Source of the DNA: Olleya marilimosa CAM030
Lineage (GTDB): Bacteria; Bacteroidota; Bacteroidia; Flavobacteriales; Flavobacteriaceae
Assembly (NCBI RefSeq): GCF_000518485.1
Contig: NZ_KI912443.1
Span: forward strand, 186,001-250,000
Direction: 5' to 3'
DNA length: 64,000 bases
Both the position numbers and the translations under genes were made by a program. Each line of letters opens with the position of its first letter. Position 1 is the stretch's first letter. The notes beneath the pieces are model-generated. The model made no database searches, was not told where the DNA came from, and was given only the letters and a program-made list of their open reading frames with translations. Positions 35,729 to 46,807 of the stretch are shown here, piece by piece.

Positions 35729-36961
35729 ATGTTATACTACTTATTTGAATTTTTAGAAAAAAACTACCAATTCCCTGGTGCTAGTGTGTTTCAATTTATC
35801 ACATTTAGGGCAGCCATGGCTATTATATTGTCATTGTTATTTTCTACAATATTTGGTAAACGTATAATTGTAGCGCTACAAAAAAAGCAAGTAGGAGAGT
35901 CTGTTAGAGATTTAGGATTAGATGGACAATTAGAAAAAGCAGGCACACCAACAATGGGTGGAATTATTATAATTCTTGCAACACTGTTGCCAGTATTGTT
36001 ATTAGCTAGATTAGATAATATATATGTCATTATGTTAATTGTAACCATGTTATGGATGGGAGCAGTTGGGTTTACGGATGACTACATAAAAGTATTTAAA
36101 AAAGATAAAAAAGGTCTTAGCGGAAAGTTTAAAGTGTTAGGGCAAGTAGGTTTAGGTTTATTTGTAGGTTCGATTATGTACTTCCATCCAGGAATTACTA
36201 TCAAAACAGAAAAGGTTAATCCAGTTTTTGAAACTGAATTAATAACTCAAAGTTCTGAAAGAGAATTTAATGTGGAAGAGCAGTCGCTAAAAACAACCAT
36301 TCCTTTTGTAAAAGATAATGAGTTTGATTATTCAAATTTGGTGACATGGATGGGAGACGATTATGCTAAATACGCATGGTTGGTATTTATACCAATCGTA
36401 ATTTTTATAATTACAGCAGTTTCTAATGGTGCCAATTTAACGGATGGTATAGATGGGTTAGCAGCTGGTAGCTCGGCAATTATAGTTTTTGTATTGGCAA
36501 TATTTGCTTTTATCTCTGGTAACATCGTATTCTCAGATTATCTTAATGTGATGTTTATACCACGACTAGGTGAAATGGTTGTGTTTATAGCAGCTTTTGT
36601 CGGAGCCTTAATCGGTTTTTTATGGTATAATACATATCCTGCACAAGTATTTATGGGTGACACAGGTAGTTTGACAATAGGTGGTGTTATCGCTGTAATA
36701 GCAATAGCAGTAAGAAAAGAGTTGTTGATACCTGTATTATGCGGAATCTTTTTCGCAGAATCATTATCAGTGATTTTGCAGGTTAGCTATTTTAAATTTA
36801 CACGAAAAAAATATGGAGAAGGACGACGTATATTTTTAATGTCTCCTTTGCATCATCACTATCAAAAAAAGGGTTATCACGAAAGTAAAATAGTAACTCG
36901 CTTTTGGATTGTTGGAATTTTTCTAGCAATACTGTCCATAGTAACATTAAAATTAAGATAA
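35729..36961 (+). CDS. mraY: Phospho-N-acetylmuramoyl-pentapeptide transferase
   Basis: A 410-residue polytopic membrane enzyme making lipid I. About ten hydrophobic helices are visible, with GTPTMGG, the catalytic DDYIKV, the conserved [18 protein letters not shown] and the HHHYQ loop. A hydrophilic insert of about 60 residues (about 150-210) after YFHPGIT is larger than in E. coli MraY and is common in Bacteroidota. It lies 62 nt after murE. Confidence 0.95.
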   Translation: MLYYLFEFLEKNYQFPGASVFQFITFRAAMAIILSLLFSTIFGKRIIVALQKKQVGESVRDLGLDGQLEKAGTPTMGGIIIILATLLPVLLLARLDNIYVIMLIVTMLWMGAVGFTDDYIKVFKKDKKGLSGKFKVLGQVGLGLFVGSIMYFHPGITIKTEKVNPVFETELITQSSEREFNVEEQSLKTTIPFVKDNEFDYSNLVTWMGDDYAKYAWLVFIPIVIFIITAVSNGANLTDGIDGLAAGSSAIIVFVLAIFAFISGNIVFSDYLNVMFIPRLGEMVVFIAAFVGALIGFLWYNTYPAQVFMGDTGSLTIGGVIAVIAIAVRKELLIPVLCGIFFAESLSVILQVSYFKFTRKKYGEGRRIFLMSPLHHHYQKKGYHESKIVTRFWIVGIFLAILSIVTLKLR

Positions 36962-37004
36962 AAGCTAAGACTCAAAATAAACAAGTCTATAAGTTTAAGT
37001 ATAA

Positions 37005-38342
37005 ATGAAAAAACAAAAATTAGTCATATTAGGAGGTGGAGAAAGTGGTGTTGGTACAGCACTTTTAGGAAAGGCAAATGGCTATGCTGTATTTGTTTCT
37101 GACAAAGGAAAAATAAAAGAAAAGTACAAGCATGTTCTTATACATAATGAGATTGAATGGGAAGAAGAGCAACACACTGAAGATAAAATATTTGAGGCAG
37201 ATTTTGTAATGAAAAGTCCAGGGATTCCTGAAAAAGTGGCAATAGTTAAAGTGCTTATAGATAAAGGTGTGCCTGTAATTTCTGAAATAGAATTTGCCTG
37301 TCAATTTACTGACGCGACCATTGTAGCCATTACAGGTAGTAATGGTAAAACAACAACCTCTATGTTAACGCATCATGTGTTAAAACAAGAGATAGATGTT
37401 GGGTTAGCAGGTAATATTGGAGATAGTTTTGCAAAACAAGTTTTTGAGCATAATTATAAAAATTATGTTCTAGAAATAAGTAGCTTTCAATTAGATGGTT
37501 GCATCAATTTTAAGCCAAACATTGCTGTTATTACCAATATAGTGCCAGATCATTTGGATAGATATGACTATAAATTTGATAATTATATCGCTTCAAAATT
37601 TAAGATTACCCAAAATCAAACAAAAGAAGATTACTTAATATATGATGCAGATGACGAAGTGATTTTGCAATATATAAACAACAATAACATTCAAGCTACA
37701 TTATTACCGTTTTCGTTAACTAAAACAATACAAAATGGTGCGTATTTGGATCAAGACAACATTATAATAACAATAGATAATAATCAGATAATTATGCCAA
37801 CAAAAAATATCGCTCTAGAAGGAAAACACAATACTAAAAATGCTATGGCTGCTTCAACAGTAGCACATTTATTACAAATTAGAAAGCAAACCATTCGCGA
37901 AAGTTTAGAAAATTTTCAAGGTGTAGAGCATCGTTTAGAAAATGTACTTAAAATCAATAAAGTGCAGTACATAAACGACTCTAAAGCTACCAATGTAAAC
38001 GCGACTTATTTTGCTTTAGATAGCATGGAGTCTCCTACGGTATGGATTGTTGGTGGTGTAGATAAAGGGAATAATTATCAAGAATTATATCCTTTTATTA
38101 ACGAAAAGGTTAAGGCTATCATTTGTCTTGGTGTTGATAACGAAAAGCTGTTGGCAAGCTTTGGTAAAATGGTCGATGTTATTGTAGAAACACAGTTTAT
38201 GAGTGAAGCTGTTAAAATAGCTTACAAGTTGGCAGAGGCTGGTGATAGTGTGTTATTATCTCCTGCATGTGCAAGCTTTGATTTATTTGAAAATTATGAA
38301 GATAGAGGTCGACAGTTTAAAGAAGCTGTAAGAAACCTTTAA
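37005..38342 (+). CDS. murD: UDP-MurNAc-L-alanine:D-glutamate ligase
   Basis: A 445-residue Mur ligase. The N-terminal nucleotide-fold loop is VILGGGESGVGTA, the ATP loop is AITGSNGKTTTS, followed by EISSFQLD and NDSKATN, where the UDP-sugar and ADP are contacted. The C-terminal LLSPACASFDLFENYEDRG is a MurD signature (read in parts). It lies in the conserved order between mraY and ftsW. Confidence 0.95.
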   Translation: MKKQKLVILGGGESGVGTALLGKANGYAVFVSDKGKIKEKYKHVLIHNEIEWEEEQHTEDKIFEADFVMKSPGIPEKVAIVKVLIDKGVPVISEIEFACQFTDATIVAITGSNGKTTTSMLTHHVLKQEIDVGLAGNIGDSFAKQVFEHNYKNYVLEISSFQLDGCINFKPNIAVITNIVPDHLDRYDYKFDNYIASKFKITQNQTKEDYLIYDADDEVILQYINNNNIQATLLPFSLTKTIQNGAYLDQDNIIITIDNNQIIMPTKNIALEGKHNTKNAMAASTVAHLLQIRKQTIRESLENFQGVEHRLENVLKINKVQYINDSKATNVNATYFALDSMESPTVWIVGGVDKGNNYQELYPFINEKVKAIICLGVDNEKLLASFGKMVDVIVETQFMSEAVKIAYKLAEAGDSVLLSPACASFDLFENYEDRGRQFKEAVRNL

Positions 38343-38387
38343 TAGTATATCAAGTTGTTTAAAATCTAGTTAGTACTAAATAAGTAA

Positions 38388-39596
38388 ATGCAAAACACAA
38401 TAATAAATAATATAAAAGGCGATAAGTTAATATGGGCAATTTCTGCGCTATTAGCTATATTTTCGTTTTTACCAGTATATAGTGCTGCAAGTAATTTGGC
38501 ATACATTGGTGGAGACGGTAATACCTTTGGTTTTTTTATTAAGCATTTAATGCACTTGTTTTTAGGTTTTTCTATTATGTACGGAGTGCACAAAATCCCT
38601 TATCGTTATTTTAGGGGATTGTCAATGGTTATGATGCCTATTGTATTTGTGTTGTTAATTTTAACAATATTACAAGGGACTACTATTGATGGTGCTAATG
38701 CAAGTCGCTGGATTAGGATTCCGTTTGTAAATATGTCATTTCAAACATCAACATTGGCAGCTGTTGTTTTAATGGTTTACATAGCAAGGTATTTGTCTAA
38801 AATTAAAGACAAAACAATAACTTTTAAAGAGTCTGTTTTACCCTTATGGGTTCCAATTTTTATAATTTTGGCATTGATATTGCCATCAAACTTTTCGACT
38901 ACAGCAATAATATTTGTAATGACTAGTGCCTTGTTATTTTTAGGAGGTTATCCTATTAGATATTTAATGGCAATGGGATTAGTTGGTTTAGTTGGTCTTA
39001 CAATGTTTATTTTAGTTGCTAAAGCTTTTCCAGATGCTATGCCAAATCGTGTAGACACTTGGATAAGTAGAATTGATAGTTTTTTTAATAACGAAGATAC
39101 TGAAGAGGATTATCAAATAGAAAAAGCAAAAATAGCTATAGCTTCTGGAGGAATAGTTGGTGTTGGATCAGGAAAAAGTATTCAAAAAAACTTTTTACCT
39201 CAATCTTCCTCCGATTTTATTTATGCCATAATTGTTGAAGAATACGGTTTAATTGGAGGTCTAGCCTTAATGGTTTTGTATATGTGGTTGCTATTCAGGA
39301 TTATTATAGTAGCTCAAAAAGCAGATACCGTTTTTGGAAAATTATTAGTATTGGGTGTTGGCTTACCAATAATTTTTCAAGCTATGATTAATATGGCTGT
39401 AGCTGTAGAGTTGTTTCCTGTTACTGGACAAACACTACCATTAATTAGTAGTGGAGGAACAAGTATATGGATGACTTGTTTGGCAATTGGAATAATTTTA
39501 AGTGTAAGCGCAAAACGAGAAGAAATTATAAAAAGTGAAAAAGATTCTGATGAAACCAATCCATTAGATATTTTATCAGAAACATTGGAAGATTAA
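38388..39596 (+). CDS. ftsW: Septal peptidoglycan polymerase FtsW (SEDS family)
   Basis: A 402-residue protein with about ten membrane helices. The SEDS signatures include [20 protein letters not shown], the [14 protein letters not shown] loop with the conserved Asp/Glu, and [14 protein letters not shown] near the C-terminus. It polymerises glycan at the septum with FtsI. An acidic hydrophilic C-terminal tail of about 25 residues follows the last helix. Confidence 0.93.
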   Translation: MQNTIINNIKGDKLIWAISALLAIFSFLPVYSAASNLAYIGGDGNTFGFFIKHLMHLFLGFSIMYGVHKIPYRYFRGLSMVMMPIVFVLLILTILQGTTIDGANASRWIRIPFVNMSFQTSTLAAVVLMVYIARYLSKIKDKTITFKESVLPLWVPIFIILALILPSNFSTTAIIFVMTSALLFLGGYPIRYLMAMGLVGLVGLTMFILVAKAFPDAMPNRVDTWISRIDSFFNNEDTEEDYQIEKAKIAIASGGIVGVGSGKSIQKNFLPQSSSDFIYAIIVEEYGLIGGLALMVLYMWLLFRIIIVAQKADTVFGKLLVLGVGLPIIFQAMINMAVAVELFPVTGQTLPLISSGGTSIWMTCLAIGIILSVSAKREEIIKSEKDSDETNPLDILSETLED

Positions 39597-39652
39597 ATTT
39601 TAAAAAAAAATATAGGCTAAATCTATTTTCAATACGTAGTTTAAAAAGTAAA

Positions 39653-40759
39653 GTGAGTAATACAAATAAAGCATATAAGATAATATTATCAGGTGGAGGC
39701 ACAGGAGGCCATATCTATCCTGCAATCGCGATTGCTAACGAGTTGAAGTTGCGCTATCCAGAATCAGAATTCTTATTTGTTGGTGCAAAAGATAGAATGG
39801 AGATGGAGAAGGTGCCACAAGCTGGTTACCAAATTAAAGGATTGTGGATTTCGGGAATCCAACGTCAATTAACGCTTAAAAACATGATGTTTCCATTTAA
39901 ACTAATTAGTAGTTTATGGAATGCTAGAAAAATAATTAATCAGTTTAAACCAGATGTTGCAATTGGAACAGGCGGTTTTGCAAGTGGTCCATTATTACAT
40001 ATTGCAGCTTTAAAAGGTATTCCAAGTTTAATACAAGAACAAAATTCTTATCCAGGAATTACCAATAAATTGCTGTCTAAAAAAGTAGCTAAAGTTTGTG
40101 TAGCTTATAATGGTTTAGAACGCTTTTTTCCTTCAGAAAAAATCATAAAAACAGGTAATCCTGTTAGGCAAGATTTGTTAGATATTTCTTCAAAAAGAGC
40201 CGAAGCGATTAAGCATTTTAATTTAATAGAAGGTAAACAAACCTTACTTGTGTTAGGCGGAAGTTTAGGTGCAAAAGCTATTAATGAGTTAATGGTTAAT
40301 GAGCTTGATTTTTTGCAAACGCTAAACATCCAAGTCATTTGGCAATGTGGTAAGCTATATTATCAAACATATAAGTTGTATGGCAATACAAAACATGTGC
40401 AAGTACATCAGTTTATTAATAAAATGGATTATGCATATGCAGCAGCAGATTTTATTATATCTCGTGCAGGAGCTAGCTCTGTAAGCGAGCTTTGTATAGT
40501 AGGTAAACCAGTAGTGTTTGTGCCTTCTCCTTATGTTGCAGAAGACCATCAAACAAAAAATGCTAATGCAATAGTAAAAGAAAACGCTGCCATATTAATT
40601 GCTCAAGAAGATTTAAAAGTAGACTTTAAAAATAAATTTGGACAATTAGTGGCTTCAAAAGAAAAGCAAGAAGAGTTAAGTCAAAATATAAAAAAACTAG
40701 CATTAATTAATGCAACAAAAGATATAGCTGATCAAGTTGAAAAACTATTAACTAAATAA
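39653..40759 (+). CDS. murG: Undecaprenyl-PP-MurNAc-pentapeptide GlcNAc transferase
   Basis: A 368-residue peripheral membrane glycosyltransferase (GT28) making lipid II. The N-terminal loop is [16 protein letters not shown], followed by [18 protein letters not shown] and the UDP-GlcNAc site [11 protein letters not shown]. The start is GTG at 39653, because the conserved N-terminus begins just after it and no ATG fits. Its stop overlaps the murC start by 1 nt. Confidence 0.95.
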   Translation: MSNTNKAYKIILSGGGTGGHIYPAIAIANELKLRYPESEFLFVGAKDRMEMEKVPQAGYQIKGLWISGIQRQLTLKNMMFPFKLISSLWNARKIINQFKPDVAIGTGGFASGPLLHIAALKGIPSLIQEQNSYPGITNKLLSKKVAKVCVAYNGLERFFPSEKIIKTGNPVRQDLLDISSKRAEAIKHFNLIEGKQTLLVLGGSLGAKAINELMVNELDFLQTLNIQVIWQCGKLYYQTYKLYGNTKHVQVHQFINKMDYAYAAADFIISRAGASSVSELCIVGKPVVFVPSPYVAEDHQTKNANAIVKENAAILIAQEDLKVDFKNKFGQLVASKEKQEELSQNIKKLALINATKDIADQVEKLLTK

Positions 40760-42111
40760 TGAATTTAAATAACATACATAACATCTATTTTATTGGTATT
40801 GGAGGTATTGGTATGTCTGCTATTGCACGTTATTTTAACGCAAATGGTAAACAGGTTAGTGGCTATGATAAAACTAAAACAGATATCACTGATAGTTTAG
40901 TAGATTTAGGTATTACTGTTACATTTAGTGATGACATCAATAACTTAGAGGGGCGTTATTTAAATCCAGAAACAACATTAATAGTTTATACGCCTGCAGT
41001 TCCTAAAAATCATGCGCAATTAAATTACTTTTTAGATAATAAATTTAAAGTTCTAAAGCGTTCTGAAATATTAGGTCTTATAACAGAAAATTCGTTTTGT
41101 TTGGCAGTAGCTGGTACACATGGTAAAACAACAACTACTAGTATTTTAGGACATTTGTTAAATGAATGTAATGTTGACTTAACAGCTTTTTTAGGAGGTA
41201 TTAGCGAAAATTATAATTCCAATCTTATACTAAATGGTGATAAAGTAAGTGTCGTTGAAGCAGATGAGTTTGATAGATCCTTTCTTACTTTAAGTCCAGA
41301 TATGGCATGCATTACTTCCATGGATGCAGACCATTTAGACATTTATGGAGACGCTTCAGAGCTAATTAAAACGTTTGAAGCTTTTACTAAAAAATTAAAG
41401 CCTAATGGTAAGTTATTTGTAAAAAATGGCTTGCCTTTACAAGGGATAACTTATGGTATAGAGGATAATGCAGACTATTCTGCACAAAATATTACCATAC
41501 AAAATGGTGCTTATGTTTTTGATGTAAAGACACCAAAAACAGTGTTAAAACAATTTAAATTTAATCTACCTGGTAGACATAATTTATCAAATGCACTAGT
41601 CGCATTAGCTATGTCGTTAGAGTATGGTTTGCCTCAAGATCAATTAGTAAAAGCATTAGCATCTTATAAGGGTGTTAAACGCAGATTTACATATCAAATT
41701 AAAACAGATGACTTAGTTTTTATTGATGATTATGCACACCATCCAGAAGAGATTAATGCAGTGCATCAAGCAGTCAGAGAAATGTATCCAAAGGATAAGG
41801 TGGTTGCAGTTTTTCAACCACATCTTTTTTCCAGAACACAAGATTTTGCACAAGACTTTGCAAAAAGTTTAGCGCAGTTTGACCAAGTCTTGCTTTTAGA
41901 TATTTATCCTGCAAGAGAAATACCAATACAAGGTGTTACATCGGACTGGTTATTAGATATGATTGATAATAAAAATAAAAAATTAGTAACTAAACAGACT
42001 GTTGTTCAGCATATAAAAGATAGTAAAGCCAGAATTGTATTAACAATTGGAGCTGGAGATATTGGTGCAGAAGTATCAAAAATTAAAAAACAATTATTAA
42101 ATGAAAGCTAA
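40759..42111 (+). CDS. murC: UDP-N-acetylmuramate:L-alanine ligase
   Basis: A 450-residue cytoplasmic ligase that adds the first L-Ala. It has GIGGIGMSAIARY at the N-terminus, the ATP loop AGTHGKTTTTS, EADEFDRSF and DDYAHHPEEI, all MurC hallmarks. It overlaps ftsQ by 11 nt and the murG stop by 1 nt. No murB or ddl follows, as is usual for this phylum. Confidence 0.95.
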   Translation: MNLNNIHNIYFIGIGGIGMSAIARYFNANGKQVSGYDKTKTDITDSLVDLGITVTFSDDINNLEGRYLNPETTLIVYTPAVPKNHAQLNYFLDNKFKVLKRSEILGLITENSFCLAVAGTHGKTTTTSILGHLLNECNVDLTAFLGGISENYNSNLILNGDKVSVVEADEFDRSFLTLSPDMACITSMDADHLDIYGDASELIKTFEAFTKKLKPNGKLFVKNGLPLQGITYGIEDNADYSAQNITIQNGAYVFDVKTPKTVLKQFKFNLPGRHNLSNALVALAMSLEYGLPQDQLVKALASYKGVKRRFTYQIKTDDLVFIDDYAHHPEEINAVHQAVREMYPKDKVVAVFQPHLFSRTQDFAQDFAKSLAQFDQVLLLDIYPAREIPIQGVTSDWLLDMIDNKNKKLVTKQTVVQHIKDSKARIVLTIGAGDIGAEVSKIKKQLLNES

Positions 42112-42820
42112 TTGGAGCTATATAAAAATGGGATTACTACTAGGTTTAGTAGTGTTTTTGTATGCCTTCTCTTCAGCAAGAAGTGGTAAACGATTAGTGT
42201 CAAAACCTAATGTAGAATTCATTGGGAATAAAAACCTATTTATCACACATGAAGATGTTAGTAAGTTGTTAATACAAAATCAACAAAGTGTTACCAACAA
42301 GTCTAAAGAAATTTTAGATTTGAATTTGTTAGAGACGACCCTAAATGCAAATCCAATTGTCGAGTTTGCAGATGTTTACGTTAGCGTAACAGGTAAGTTA
42401 ACAGCCAAAGTAAAACAAAAAACGCCTATTGCCAGAGTGGTAGCAGACGCGTCTTTTTATGTAGATAGCAATGGTGGCTATATGCCACTATCAAAAAACT
42501 ACACAGAACGCGTACCAATGGTAACCGGATTTGTCAATAAAAACGACTTAGAAAAAGTTTATACCATAGCAACAAAAATTCAAGAAGACCAATTTTTGAA
42601 AAAGCATGTGGTGCAAATTCATCAAAATAAAAACAGCACAATTAACCTTAAGTTAAGACAGTGTGATTTTGTAGTCAAATTAGGCAGTTTAGAACAATTG
42701 GACAAAAAAATTAATAATCTAAAAGCTTTTTACTTAAAGGCTACAAAAGATAAAGTTTTAGATAATTATAGTATAGTAAACTTACAATTTGGTAATCAAG
42801 TTGTTTGCACAAAAGCATAA
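42101..42820 (+). CDS. ftsQ: Cell division protein FtsQ
   Basis: A 239-residue bitopic protein. One membrane helix lies near residues 8-24 (MGLLLGLVVFLYAFSSAR). The periplasmic part starts with a POTRA-like segment (NVEFIGNKNLFITHEDV) and continues into an FtsQ beta domain. Sequence divergence from E. coli is large, so the call depends on topology and position between murC and ftsA. Confidence 0.85.
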   Translation: MKANWSYIKMGLLLGLVVFLYAFSSARSGKRLVSKPNVEFIGNKNLFITHEDVSKLLIQNQQSVTNKSKEILDLNLLETTLNANPIVEFADVYVSVTGKLTAKVKQKTPIARVVADASFYVDSNGGYMPLSKNYTERVPMVTGFVNKNDLEKVYTIATKIQEDQFLKKHVVQIHQNKNSTINLKLRQCDFVVKLGSLEQLDKKINNLKAFYLKATKDKVLDNYSIVNLQFGNQVVCTKA

Positions 42821-42823
42821 GTT

Positions 42824-44149
42824 ATGGAACAAAACATTGCAGTAGGATTAGACATAGGAACCACAAAAATTGTGGCTATGATTGGTCGTAAAAACGAATA
42901 TGGAAAAGTCGAAATTTTAGGCATAGGTAAGTCTAAAAGTTTGGGTGTGCATCGTGGTGTGGTTAATAACATAACGCAAACCATACAATCTATACAATTA
43001 GCAATTCAAGAAGCAGAAGCTGCAGCAGCTACAAAAATTGAAGGTGTTACAGTAGGTATTGCAGGACAACATATTAGAAGCTTACAACATAGCGATTATA
43101 TTACTAGACCAAATAGCGAGACAGTAATTGATGAAGAAGATATAGAGCGTTTAATCAATCAAGTACATAAATTGGTAATGCTACCAGGAGAAGAGATTAT
43201 CCATGTATTACCACAAGAATTTAAAATTGACGGTCAAGCCGAAATTAAAGAGCCTATCGGTATGTATGGTGGTCGTTTAGAAGCCAACTTTCATGTTGTA
43301 GTAGGTCAAGTATCTTCCATCCGAAACATAGGACGATGCGTACAAAGTGCAGGATTAGCATTAGAAGGGATCACTCTAGAGCCTCTAGCTAGTGCAAATG
43401 CAGTATTAAGTCAAGAAGAAAAAGAAGCAGGAGTCGCATTAATCGATATAGGAGGAGGTACAACAGACTTAGCTATTTTTAGAGACGGAATAATTCGTCA
43501 TACAGCAGTCATCCCTTTTGGAGGAAATGTAATAACAGAAGACATAAAAGAAGGTTGTTCAATCATTGAAAAACAAGCCGAACTTTTAAAAATTAAATTT
43601 GGTAGTACTTGGCCAGGAGAAAATAAAGATAATGAGATTGTCTCAATTCCAGGCTTAAGAGGTCGCGAGCCTAAAGAGATAACATTAAAAAACTTGTCTA
43701 AAATAATTCACGCACGAGTAGTAGAAATTATTGAGCAAGTATACGTCGAGATTAAAAATTACGGTCACGAAGAACAAAAAAAGAAACTAATAGCAGGAAT
43801 TGTTTTAACAGGTGGAGGGAGCCAGTTAAAACATTTAAAGCAATTGGTAGAGTATATAACAGGTATGGATACTAGAATAGGTTATCCAAACGAGCATTTA
43901 GCAGGAGACAGTGATGACGCTATAACCAGTCCTTTATTTGCAACAGCAGTGGGATTAGTTATGGACGGATTAAAACGTCAAGATCGTAAAAAAGCAGAAG
44001 CAGTAATTGAAGAAGAAATTCAAGCACAAGAAATTGCTAACGAAGAAGTGCCAGAAGTAGAAAAAATTGAACCACCTAAAAAACAACGTAAGTCGTTTTT
44101 AGATACGTTAACAGAAAGAGTCAAAGACTTTTTGGATAACGCAGAATAA
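42824..44149 (+). CDS. ftsA: Cell division protein FtsA
   Basis: A 441-residue actin-family ATPase that tethers FtsZ to the membrane. It shows AVGLDIGTTKIVAMIG (phosphate 1), the SHS2-type 1C domain, VALIDIGGGTTDLA (phosphate 2) and IVLTGGGSQLKHL (adenosine). The C-terminal KQRKSFLDTLTERVKDFLDN is an amphipathic membrane-targeting helix (read in parts). It begins 3 nt after the ftsQ stop. Confidence 0.95.
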   Translation: MEQNIAVGLDIGTTKIVAMIGRKNEYGKVEILGIGKSKSLGVHRGVVNNITQTIQSIQLAIQEAEAAAATKIEGVTVGIAGQHIRSLQHSDYITRPNSETVIDEEDIERLINQVHKLVMLPGEEIIHVLPQEFKIDGQAEIKEPIGMYGGRLEANFHVVVGQVSSIRNIGRCVQSAGLALEGITLEPLASANAVLSQEEKEAGVALIDIGGGTTDLAIFRDGIIRHTAVIPFGGNVITEDIKEGCSIIEKQAELLKIKFGSTWPGENKDNEIVSIPGLRGREPKEITLKNLSKIIHARVVEIIEQVYVEIKNYGHEEQKKKLIAGIVLTGGGSQLKHLKQLVEYITGMDTRIGYPNEHLAGDSDDAITSPLFATAVGLVMDGLKRQDRKKAEAVIEEEIQAQEIANEEVPEVEKIEPPKKQRKSFLDTLTERVKDFLDNAE

Positions 44150-44220
44150 TAAATACATAAGAATACTAAGCGATGTATGTATCGCTAAAAAATAATAATT
44201 GATCCAGTAAAATAGAATTT

Positions 44221-46194
44221 ATGAGCAGCAACAACGAATTCGAAAACATAGCATTTGATTTACCAAAAAACCAATCTAATGTCATTAAAGTCATTGGTGT
44301 AGGTGGAGGAGGTAGTAATGCCATAAACCACATGTTTCTTCAAGGAATAAAAGGTGTGGACTTTGTCATTTGTAATACAGATGCACAAGCCTTACAAAAC
44401 AGTGGTGTTCCAAACAAAATCCAGTTAGGTTTAAACTTAACAGAAGGATTAGGTGCAGGAGCAAATCCAGATGTAGGAGAGCAATCAGCTGTAGAGAGTT
44501 TTGACGATCTACAACGTATGTTAGACACTAACACTAAAATGATATTTATCACAGCCGGAATGGGTGGAGGTACTGGTACAGGTGCAGCTCCAATTATTGC
44601 TAAAATGGCTAAAGATTTAGACATTTTAACAGTTGGTATTGTAACAATGCCTTTTCAATTTGAAGGTAAAATGCGTAATGCTCAAGCACAAGAAGGGATT
44701 GAAAAATTACGTAAAGAAGTCGATAGTTTAGTTGTGATTAATAACAACAAACTACGTGAAGTATATGGTAACCTAGGATTTAAAGCTGGTTTTTCTAAAG
44801 CAGACGAGGTCTTATCTACTGCAGCACGTGGTATTGCAGAGGTAATTACACATCACTACACACAAAACATCGATTTACGTGATGCTAAAACAGTACTTAG
44901 TAATAGCGGAACTGCTATTATGGGATCTGCCTCAGCATCAGGTCAAAATCGTGCGCACGAAGCGATTTCTAAAGCATTAGATTCACCTTTATTAAACGAT
45001 AATAAAATCACTGGAGCCAAAAACGTATTGTTGCTAATCGTTTCTGGTGCTCAAGAAATTACTATTGACGAAATTGGAGAAATCAATGACCATATTCAAA
45101 ACGAAGCTGGTCATGGTGCAAATATTATAATGGGTGTTGGTGAAGATGACAATTTAGAAGAGTCAATTTCAGTAACAATTATTGCAACTGGTTTTGATGT
45201 AGAACAACAAAACGAAATTTCTAATACTGAAACTAAAAAGGTAATCCATGCATTGGAAGATGATCAAAACATGGAGCAAGATTTAAATAAGAAGGATAAA
45301 GAGCCTGCTATAATCTTACCAAATATTGAGCTGGAAGAAAAGAAAGAAACACCTAAAGCAGTTGTACATACATTAGATATAGAAGAAGATACTGACGATC
45401 AATTATCAGCTTTTGAAATTGCTCAAGTAAACAAGCAAAAAAGTACAACAGTTAACGACCAAGATTTTGTTCAAACCACTCAGTTTATAAAAAATATTGA
45501 TGTTAACTATACTCAAGTAAATGCGTTAATTGACGAAACGGAAGAGTTTAACATAACAAATACTAATGCTAAAGTCAACCAAGTTAGTAATGTTGAGGAG
45601 ACTGAAAAAAAACAACAAATTACGTTAAGTTTTGATATGCCATTATCAGAGCCTGTAGCAGAACCTGTTGTGGAAGAAGAAAAACCTGTTATTATGAATT
45701 TAACAGATGAAATCAGTAACTTAGAAGTTAATGATTTTGTTGAAGTTGTTCCAGTAACAGAAAATTCAGAATCAGGCGAAATTAGATATGCATTAGATGA
45801 CTATTCAGATGTTGAGTCTAAGACAACTAAAGTATCAGAAGCTAAAGTTGAAGTTGATAAAGAAGTTGTTTTTGAGAAAAAAGAAATTGAAGCTCAAGAA
45901 TTAGAAATTGATATTGATGCTGAGGTTGATCCAATGAATACTCCAATTTCTGAATTACTTAAAAGTAGAGCAGATGAGCGTAGAAAGAAAATGAAAAATT
46001 TTAATCATAAATTTAATAGCTCAAAAATTGAAGATATTGAAAAAATTCCAGCGTACAAGCGACAAGGTTTAGAGTTAGAAGACAGACAGCATTCGTCAGA
46101 TAATAATATTTCAAGAACATCTTTAGGTGTAGATGAAAATGACGACATACAATTAAGAAGCAATAATTCTTTTTTACATGATAATGTAGATTAA
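44221..46194 (+). CDS. ftsZ: Cell division protein FtsZ with long acidic C-terminal extension
   Basis: A 657-residue tubulin homologue forming the Z ring. The GTPase domain is residues about 18-330, with VGGGGSNAINHM and the signature GMGGGTGTGAAP. The remaining about 320 residues form an acidic, Glu/Val-rich linker, much longer than the 50-70 residues in E. coli. The C-terminal NNSFLHDNVD may serve as the binding tail. The tail contains recurring short Glu/Lys blocks and no recognised fold. The gene is last in the cluster, 71 nt after ftsA, and ends at an intrinsic terminator. Confidence 0.95.
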   Translation: MSSNNEFENIAFDLPKNQSNVIKVIGVGGGGSNAINHMFLQGIKGVDFVICNTDAQALQNSGVPNKIQLGLNLTEGLGAGANPDVGEQSAVESFDDLQRMLDTNTKMIFITAGMGGGTGTGAAPIIAKMAKDLDILTVGIVTMPFQFEGKMRNAQAQEGIEKLRKEVDSLVVINNNKLREVYGNLGFKAGFSKADEVLSTAARGIAEVITHHYTQNIDLRDAKTVLSNSGTAIMGSASASGQNRAHEAISKALDSPLLNDNKITGAKNVLLLIVSGAQEITIDEIGEINDHIQNEAGHGANIIMGVGEDDNLEESISVTIIATGFDVEQQNEISNTETKKVIHALEDDQNMEQDLNKKDKEPAIILPNIELEEKKETPKAVVHTLDIEEDTDDQLSAFEIAQVNKQKSTTVNDQDFVQTTQFIKNIDVNYTQVNALIDETEEFNITNTNAKVNQVSNVEETEKKQQITLSFDMPLSEPVAEPVVEEEKPVIMNLTDEISNLEVNDFVEVVPVTENSESGEIRYALDDYSDVESKTTKVSEAKVEVDKEVVFEKKEIEAQELEIDIDAEVDPMNTPISELLKSRADERRKKMKNFNHKFNSSKIEDIEKIPAYKRQGLELEDRQHSSDNNISRTSLGVDENDDIQLRSNNSFLHDNVD

Positions 46195-46222
46195 TAATCA
46201 ATTAGATTAATCCATTTTTTTG

Positions 46223-46257
46223 ACCCGGAAAGTTCCCTCAAACTTTTCGGGTTTTTT
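46223..46257 (+). terminator. Intrinsic terminator of the division/cell-wall cluster
   Basis: The stem ACCCGGAAAGTT/AACTTTTCGGGT (one G:T pair) with a CCCTCA loop is followed by TTTTTT, 28 nt after ftsZ. Confidence 0.9.
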
Positions 46258-46347
46258 GTAAGCTATAATCAGGTCATCACTTGCAGTTAGCCTACTTAAA
46301 TAAATACTTTTAACTATCTTCGTAATAAATATTAAATAATACATACA

Positions 46348-46797
46348 ATGAGTCTATCTACAGATATAATGAAAGCCCTAAAAGAGGCAATGAAAAGTAA
46401 AAATACAGTTGCTTTAACAGCTTTAAGAGCAGTCAAGTCAGCTATATTGTTAGCTCAGACAGAAAGTGGTGCAAAAGAAGAATTAACAGAAGAGCAAGAG
46501 CTTAAGATTTTACAAAAGCAAGTAAAACAACGTAAGGACAGTGCAGCTATATTTTTAGAACAAGGACGTGAGGATTTAGCAGCTCCAGAGTTAGCTGAGG
46601 CTGAAGTAATTTCTCAATTTTTACCAGAAGCTATGAGTGAGGAAGAGGTTGCTAAAGTTGTTGAAGACGTAATAGCAAAAACAGGAGCAGAAGGTATGAA
46701 GGACATGGGTAAAGTCATGGGAATGGTTAGTGGTCAATTAGCTGGAAAGGCAGATGGTAAAACGATATCTACCATAGTTAAGGCTAAGTTGTCTTAA
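46348..46797 (+). CDS. GatB/YqeY family protein
   Basis: A 149-residue helical protein resembling the C-terminal tRNA-binding domain of GatB. It contains ALRAVKSAILLAQTE, the REDLAAPELAEAEVISQFLP core and MKDMGKVMGMV. The family is thought to act around tRNA-dependent amidation, but its role is unproven. The next feature is a tRNA-Arg gene 10 nt downstream, so the two are likely co-transcribed. Confidence 0.9.
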   Translation: MSLSTDIMKALKEAMKSKNTVALTALRAVKSAILLAQTESGAKEELTEEQELKILQKQVKQRKDSAAIFLEQGREDLAAPELAEAEVISQFLPEAMSEEEVAKVVEDVIAKTGAEGMKDMGKVMGMVSGQLAGKADGKTISTIVKAKLS

Positions 46798-46807
46798 ACA
46801 TAAGTTG

